A DNA stretch of 10,165 bases, taken from positions 1 to 10,165 of the forward strand of contig QHZK01000137.1 of assembly GCA_003224635.1 (NCBI GenBank), written 5' to 3'. Positions within the stretch are counted from its first letter, which is position 1. Each line of letters opens with the position of its first letter. This DNA is from Acidobacteriota bacterium (lineage in GTDB: Bacteria > Acidobacteriota > Terriglobia > UBA7540). Below are positions 6,347-10,165 of this stretch, in pieces. The notes under the pieces were generated by a model. The model did no database searches and was not told where the DNA came from. It saw only the letters and a program-made list of their open reading frames with translations. The position numbers were made by a program, and so were the translations under genes.

Positions 6347-6641
6347 TAGTTATCTCGGATCGACATAACGGGGAGCATAGCGCCTCCCAGCGCCTGCGCG
6401 ATGAGCTCCGGCTGCCGCCCGGCGACGTGTTGGAGATGAACCTCTGGAGAAAAAAATCACTCTGCGCCTGGTGCGAGGCAACGCGTCGCTGCGAAAAAAG
6501 GCGCGGCATCTGCGTCTATAGCGCTGGTGAGCCTCTCTCGGATGCCGTGGTCCAGGACACCCTGCGCCGCGTGCGACCGAGCGCGATGAGGAGTCTTGCG
6601 ACCCAATAATCCGCTTCTCGACAAGCTTGCAGTTAGACTAG
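6340..6641 (+). pseudogene. Decayed AbrB/MazE-type antitoxin gene with several frameshifts
   Basis: Family sequence is present but jumps frames. Frame 2 gives TGSIAPP (6368-6387). Frame 1 gives QRLRDELRLPPGDVLEMNL (6388-6444), the core of the AbrB/SpoVT DNA-binding fold (R-LR-EL-L-PGD-LE). Frame 3 gives EKKITLRLVRGNASLRKK (6447-6500). Frame 1 again gives RGICVYSAGEPLSDAVVQD and TLRRVR (6502-6575), the C terminus typical of MazE/VapB-like antitoxins. Frame 3 then gives TERDEESCDP and runs to TAG at 6639-6641. Each switch fits gain or loss of one base, two of them beside A runs. The 89-codon frame starting TTG 6340 and ending TAA 6609 is therefore only partly native. An intact antitoxin would bind operator DNA and neutralise a PIN or MazF toxin. 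No toxin gene follows, since the next gene converges from the other strand and overlaps by 4 bases. Confidence 0.66.
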
Positions 6642-8947
6642 CCGCCCGAGCTTGCGCCCATCGCTTTAAGTTGCGCCCGCATGATTGCAATCGGCACGCG
6701 GGTAAATGCCACGCGATCGCTCGAGGGGTCGAGGACGTTTACCTGCATCGAGTAGCGGCCCGGAGGAAATTTCTGCAGCGGTATTTGCACGAAATAGGTG
6801 GCCTTCCCGCCCGCGGTTTTGCCCGTGCTTTCGAGTTTGCCAGCAAACGGTCCGGCCTCAGAAATCTTGACGCCGCCTCGGAAAAACAGGAGCGCCACCG
6901 ACGGCAGCGGTCGAGACGCCTGCCCGGCCGAGATCCCGGACTCCGGTGCGTCATCTGATCCGTTGCCCGTCGAGTTTCCTTTTGAGCCCGCCTTGCCTTC
7001 GTAGGACTCGAGGTATACATAAAGGCTCTGGTCGGCGCGAAACACCCGCGTGACGCTGGGCAGCAACGACCGGTTTCCCAATTGCAGGGGACTGCCGCCG
7101 GCCTCTTTACTTTTTCTCGCGCTTCCCTTCCCTGCCGCCGCCGACTCCTGCAACTGGTTCGATACAACCACCGAGCTTAGCGCCAGCGCCGGTCCGTCGG
7201 AGTCAGACAGCGCGAGCGGCTCCTCGAACGTGCCGAGCTTGCCGCTCTCGTTTTCGCGGGCCACAACTTTCAGGTGGTAGTTCCCGGGCGGCAAGACGAA
7301 GCCGCCCTCGTAAAGGATGTTCCCCTTCAAGACCTGCTGATAAGTGTCAGGGTCAAGCTTGACGGGCAGTGTGTCTCGCAGGGCAGCAACCGGATGGCCG
7401 GCTTTGTCAGTCGCCCGCCAGGCAAAATCGAATTCGGTCCGGTGGGTGGCCGACTTCTGGAGGAAGGCAACCGCCGAGCCGGGAATCTTGGCCGCCAGGA
7501 CGACATAAAACTTGCCGTCCGGGCGGCGGAAGGATGCGACTTCGACCGCCAGGGGCAGGTCGACGAACGGGTTCTCGAGGTCCATGGCCTGCTCGAGCTC
7601 GAGTTCCTTGTCTTCGCGCGTGAACTGTCGAAAGCTCTTCGGGGCGAAGTAACCCGGGCGCGCCTGGACCTTCACGCCGGCGCGCTCCACCTCGACTCGG
7701 ATGCGGTGGAACTTGCCATCCGACCGCGACTTGGATGGCGAATAGCCGAGCAAGTAGTAACTGGAGTTCTCCTTCTGCACCTCGCTGAAAGCCCCGCTGA
7801 AATCGTTCGTATCGTAGAAAGTCCGGCCACCGGTGTCCGCCGCCAGGGTCGCCAGCGTTTCCCGACCGCCCTGGAGCGAAGAGACCTGAGAGGCCACCGC
7901 CTGGCCGGTATAGAGCGCCGTTCCTGAGGGGCTGGCGGAGGAGGCGTCGCCTCCGGGCGGCAGGGCCGCGAGGCCCCTCGCGTCCACGGTATAGAGTGAG
8001 ACGTTGGCCTGGTTCGCGGCGTCGGACGCGGCGCGCAGCTCCGCTTGGTTCTCGACGCCGGTGCGCTCGATGCCGCTCGAGAAGTGGATAACGGACTTGC
8101 GCCCCGGCACGTCCTTGAGCAGGCGCGCCAGGGATTCGAGCGCCGCCAGCTTCTCATCCGTGTTGAAGATGTTGAATTCCGTCTCGTCCGGCGTGAACGC
8201 GGCGGAGACGTCCTGGGTCACAACCTCTTCGCCGTTGGCGTTGGTCGCGCCGGCTTCGCCCTCCGCGCCCGCCTCGGCGAGCGACGACGACTCGCCGACC
8301 CGCACTGACCTCAGGGCCTTGTCCAGCGCGTCGCGGTCGTTGGTGAAAGTCTGCACCACGCGCAGCGTGCTGCTGTAGGCAGCGATGGCCACAAGGTCCG
8401 CCGGGGTCAACTGCTTGTGTACGAAGTCCGTCGCGGCCTTGGACGAGCGCATCAGGTCATCGACGGGCATCGACGTGAGATCGAAGAACAGCACCGTCAG
8501 GCGATGGTCCTGAATCACTTGCTCGGGCGGCACGTTGGGCGGGAGCTTCGCCAGGTCAATGGTGGGAGGCGGGCCGCTCTTGTCCGTCGCGGTTTCGAGG
8601 CGCTCGATGTTCTCCAGGCTGAAGGCCGTAATGCTCTGCGGCGCGCCGTCTTCCAAGATCTTGAAGTCCTCCCGCTTCAGGTCGGTAATGGGACGCCCGC
8701 TCTTGTCCGTCACGCGGACGTCCACCAGGACCATGTTCACCTGGCTGCGGATCACGAAGCCGCCCGGATTTTGCGACGGGGGAGTCTGCGTCGAGGTCTG
8801 GGTGGAAGATGGAGCCACCGTCCCTGAGCCGGTCTGTCCGGCCTGCGTCACCGAACCGGTAAGACCTGCCAAGCACGCGAGCGACATAGCACTCAGCAAT
8901 TGCACGAGTGCCCGCATTTTCGGCGCGCCCATGTTTTTGCGATTCAT
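6638..8947 (-). CDS. VWFA-related acidobacterial domain secreted protein
   Basis: The protein has 769 aa from ATG 8947-8945. Residues 11-36 form a signal peptide (VQLLSAMSLACLAGL, then SVTQA), followed by a Ser/Thr/Gln/Pro linker (40-60). Residues 64-110 carry the family opening (FVIRSQVNMVLVDVRVTD, then DLKREDFKILEDG), matching the VWFA-related acidobacterial domain (TIGR03436). The von Willebrand A fold runs about 150-400: FFDLTSM (154-160) at the metal site, GRKSVIHFSSG (282-292), VSLYTVDARG (316-325), YYLLGYSPS (397-405) and ARPGYFAP (429-436). The last 330 residues are beta-rich and unassigned, with a Gly/Ser/Lys linker in the middle. The role is probably protein binding in the periplasm or at the surface; the partner is unknown. 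The metal motif lacks the last Ser of DxSxS. A start at 9010 is unlikely because it lies inside the palindrome at 8995-9025; GAGG upstream of 8947 supports the start used here. Confidence 0.94.
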   Translation of the reverse strand: MNRKNMGAPKMRALVQLLSAMSLACLAGLTGSVTQAGQTGSGTVAPSSTQTSTQTPPSQNPGGFVIRSQVNMVLVDVRVTDKSGRPITDLKREDFKILEDGAPQSITAFSLENIERLETATDKSGPPPTIDLAKLPPNVPPEQVIQDHRLTVLFFDLTSMPVDDLMRSSKAATDFVHKQLTPADLVAIAAYSSTLRVVQTFTNDRDALDKALRSVRVGESSSLAEAGAEGEAGATNANGEEVVTQDVSAAFTPDETEFNIFNTDEKLAALESLARLLKDVPGRKSVIHFSSGIERTGVENQAELRAASDAANQANVSLYTVDARGLAALPPGGDASSASPSGTALYTGQAVASQVSSLQGGRETLATLAADTGGRTFYDTNDFSGAFSEVQKENSSYYLLGYSPSKSRSDGKFHRIRVEVERAGVKVQARPGYFAPKSFRQFTREDKELELEQAMDLENPFVDLPLAVEVASFRRPDGKFYVVLAAKIPGSAVAFLQKSATHRTEFDFAWRATDKAGHPVAALRDTLPVKLDPDTYQQVLKGNILYEGGFVLPPGNYHLKVVARENESGKLGTFEEPLALSDSDGPALALSSVVVSNQLQESAAAGKGSARKSKEAGGSPLQLGNRSLLPSVTRVFRADQSLYVYLESYEGKAGSKGNSTGNGSDDAPESGISAGQASRPLPSVALLFFRGGVKISEAGPFAGKLESTGKTAGGKATYFVQIPLQKFPPGRYSMQVNVLDPSSDRVAFTRVPIAIMRAQLKAMGASSGG

Positions 8948-8994
8948 TGTACTCAGCCTCACTACGCCGCGCCCCTGCCCTCTGGGAATGCCTT

Positions 8995-9025
8995 CTGTAG
9001 CGGCGGTCACAGACCGCCGCTACAG
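8995..9025. repeat. Perfect 14-bp-stem palindrome between receptor and VWA genes
   Basis: CTGTAGCGGCGGTC (8995-9008) and GACCGCCGCTACAG (9012-9025) pair perfectly around a 3-base loop. It starts 12 bases after the receptor stop codon and ends 47 bases before the VWA start. The GTAGCG head is shared with the two hairpins at 266-354, so it may belong to the same broad class of dispersed palindromes. There is no T run, so it may slow or partly stop transcription, or protect the receptor mRNA end while allowing some read-through. Confidence 0.6.
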
Positions 9026-9036
9026 CGAACGAATCT

Positions 9037-10165
9037 TCAGAATCGAAGACGCAGCGTGAACTCGAGCGTGCGCATTCCCTTGACGCTCATCACGCGGCCG
9101 AAGTTCGTTGCGTTCACCACCGTCGAAAGGGAGCCGTAGCTCGGCGTGTTGAAGATATTATTGGCCTCGACACGGAAGTCCGCCCGCACTCCCTTCTCCT
9201 GCGAAATGGTGACGTGCCGGTCGAGCGACATGTTGAAGTCAATCGTGCGCCCCCCCGGAATCGTATTGCGGCCTGCGTTGCCGAACTGCCCCGCCAACGG
9301 CAGCGTAAACGCGTCCGTATGGAAGTAGCGCAGGGTTGACTGCTCGGACGCTGGCAGCTCGACTGCTTCGCCCGTGGCGTCCGCGCGCTCGGAGCCATAA
9401 GCGCCGATACCGCTGTTATTGCTCAGGTTGCCGAGCACGCGCGCCGTGTAGGGAACCCCGGACTGCAATTGCGCGTTGCCCGAGACCTGCCAGTCGCCCA
9501 GGATGCGGGCCAGCCCCCCTCCGTGGTTCAGGTAACGGTGCCGCTCGCCGAAGGGGAACTCGTAGGTGTGATTTAGGCTCAGCCGGTGGCGCACGTCAAA
9601 CGCCGACAGTCCGCGCTCGGCCTGGAGGTCGAGGTAATTCTGCGCCACACCGCCGCCGCCTCCGCCCACGCTGGAGGCGTCGTCGATGGATTTTGAGAAG
9701 GTATAGTTGGCGCTCATCGAGAGGCCGTGATGGAGCTGGCGGCGGAGGCCGACTTGCAGGGCGTGGTAAATCGAGGCCGCTCCCGCAGTCTCGTATTCAA
9801 ACTGCAAAGCGTTCCGAAAGGTGCTGCCCGTAGGCGTGCCCGACGTGGAAAGCGCAGGGTTCGGAGCCACGCGCAGGTCCAGCTTGGTGCCTTTCGTCCC
9901 CAGATAGCCGACCGACAAGATGACGTTGCGGGCCATCTCGTCCTCAATCGAAAAATTCCACGTCTGGCCGTAGGGCGTGCGGAAGTAAGGATCGACGGCG
10001 TAAGTGTTGCGCGCGACGCCGGGAGCGATCGCCGGAAAACCGTTCTCGAGCGTCAGCAACTGGCTGGGCGTGGTGATCAGCGTCGAGGCCTCGGCAAACG
10101 GCGGCTGGTCGACAAGGTTCGGTGTCAGCCGCTGGTAGATGGAGCCGTCGTAGAAGACCCCGTAG
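9037..10165 (-). CDS. TonB-dependent receptor, Oar-like, C-terminal part (5' end outside window)
   Basis: The last 375 residues of a large outer membrane beta-barrel are visible, open to the window edge. Hallmarks of the acidobacterial Oar-like/carboxypeptidase-regulatory TonB receptors are YGVFYDGSIYQRLTPNL and QPPFAEAST at the edge, NTYAVDPYFRTPYGQTWNFS, SVGYLGTKGTKLD, GLSMSANYTFSKSIDDASS, a periplasmic-turn RGLSAFDVRHRLSLNHTYEF, and a final strand ending TLRLRF with the terminal Phe recognised by the BAM complex. Alternating hydrophobic residues run throughout. Such receptors import a substrate, often a carbohydrate or peptide, with energy from TonB-ExbBD. The substrate cannot be told because the plug and N-terminal regulatory domain are outside the window. 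The VWA gene follows 89 bases downstream on the same strand, so the two may be co-transcribed. Confidence 0.95.
   Translation of the reverse strand, partial: YGVFYDGSIYQRLTPNLVDQPPFAEASTLITTPSQLLTLENGFPAIAPGVARNTYAVDPYFRTPYGQTWNFSIEDEMARNVILSVGYLGTKGTKLDLRVAPNPALSTSGTPTGSTFRNALQFEYETAGAASIYHALQVGLRRQLHHGLSMSANYTFSKSIDDASSVGGGGGGVAQNYLDLQAERGLSAFDVRHRLSLNHTYEFPFGERHRYLNHGGGLARILGDWQVSGNAQLQSGVPYTARVLGNLSNNSGIGAYGSERADATGEAVELPASEQSTLRYFHTDAFTLPLAGQFGNAGRNTIPGGRTIDFNMSLDRHVTISQEKGVRADFRVEANNIFNTPSYGSLSTVVNATNFGRVMSVKGMRTLEFTLRLRF

Noticed and set aside
7274..7927. 217-codon plus-strand frame opposite the VWA gene
   Set aside because: High-GC antisense shadow. The minus strand carries the clear VWFA-family motifs here.
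8948..9010. Longer VWA start at 9010
   Set aside because: The extra 21 residues are encoded partly by the palindrome, have no ribosome site, and would bury the signal peptide.
8535..9059. 174-codon plus-strand frame opposite the VWA N terminus
   Set aside because: Antisense to the signal peptide and family-opening motif, and it runs through the palindrome at 8995-9025.

Overview
The window most likely comes from a GC-rich soil-type Acidobacteriota genome. Three gene families point there: a large protein of the VWFA-related acidobacterial domain type, a Ser/Thr kinase with a C-terminal TolB/PD40 propeller, and the barrel end of an Oar-like TonB-dependent receptor. This taxonomic call rests on family recognition only, with no marker gene in view.

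Layout: almost all genes lie on the minus strand. From the right edge, reading leftward, come the 3' part of a TonB-dependent receptor (9037-10165), a long perfect palindrome, and a VWFA-related secreted protein (6638-8947). On the plus strand, 6340-6641 holds a decayed AbrB/MazE-type antitoxin gene whose family sequence alternates between frames. Then come a secreted cysteine-rich protein built of two similar modules (5567-6223), about 680 bases without a convincing gene but with a good sigma70-type promoter and a 14-bp AT palindrome (4884-5566), a small exported/membrane protein (4455-4883), a 899-aa receptor-type kinase (1481-4180), a secreted hypothetical protein whose reading frame is broken near its N terminus (567-1360), and a 59-codon remnant of a second kinase C terminus (359-538). 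The left edge holds a REPIN-like pair of inverted hairpins (266-354) and the 3' end of an unidentified plus-strand reading frame (2-253).

How it fits together: nearly every intact product is predicted to be at or outside the cytoplasmic membrane (kinase sensor, VWA protein, outer membrane receptor, Cys-rich protein, small exported protein). The receptor and VWA gene may form one transcription unit. The kinase and the small genes seem to have their own promoters. Nothing here is a recognisable defence, secondary-metabolite or mobile-element system. The most interesting signals are gene erosion (three broken genes between intact ones), the two-module Cys-rich protein with two Arg-Arg hydrophobic segments, and the repeat structures.
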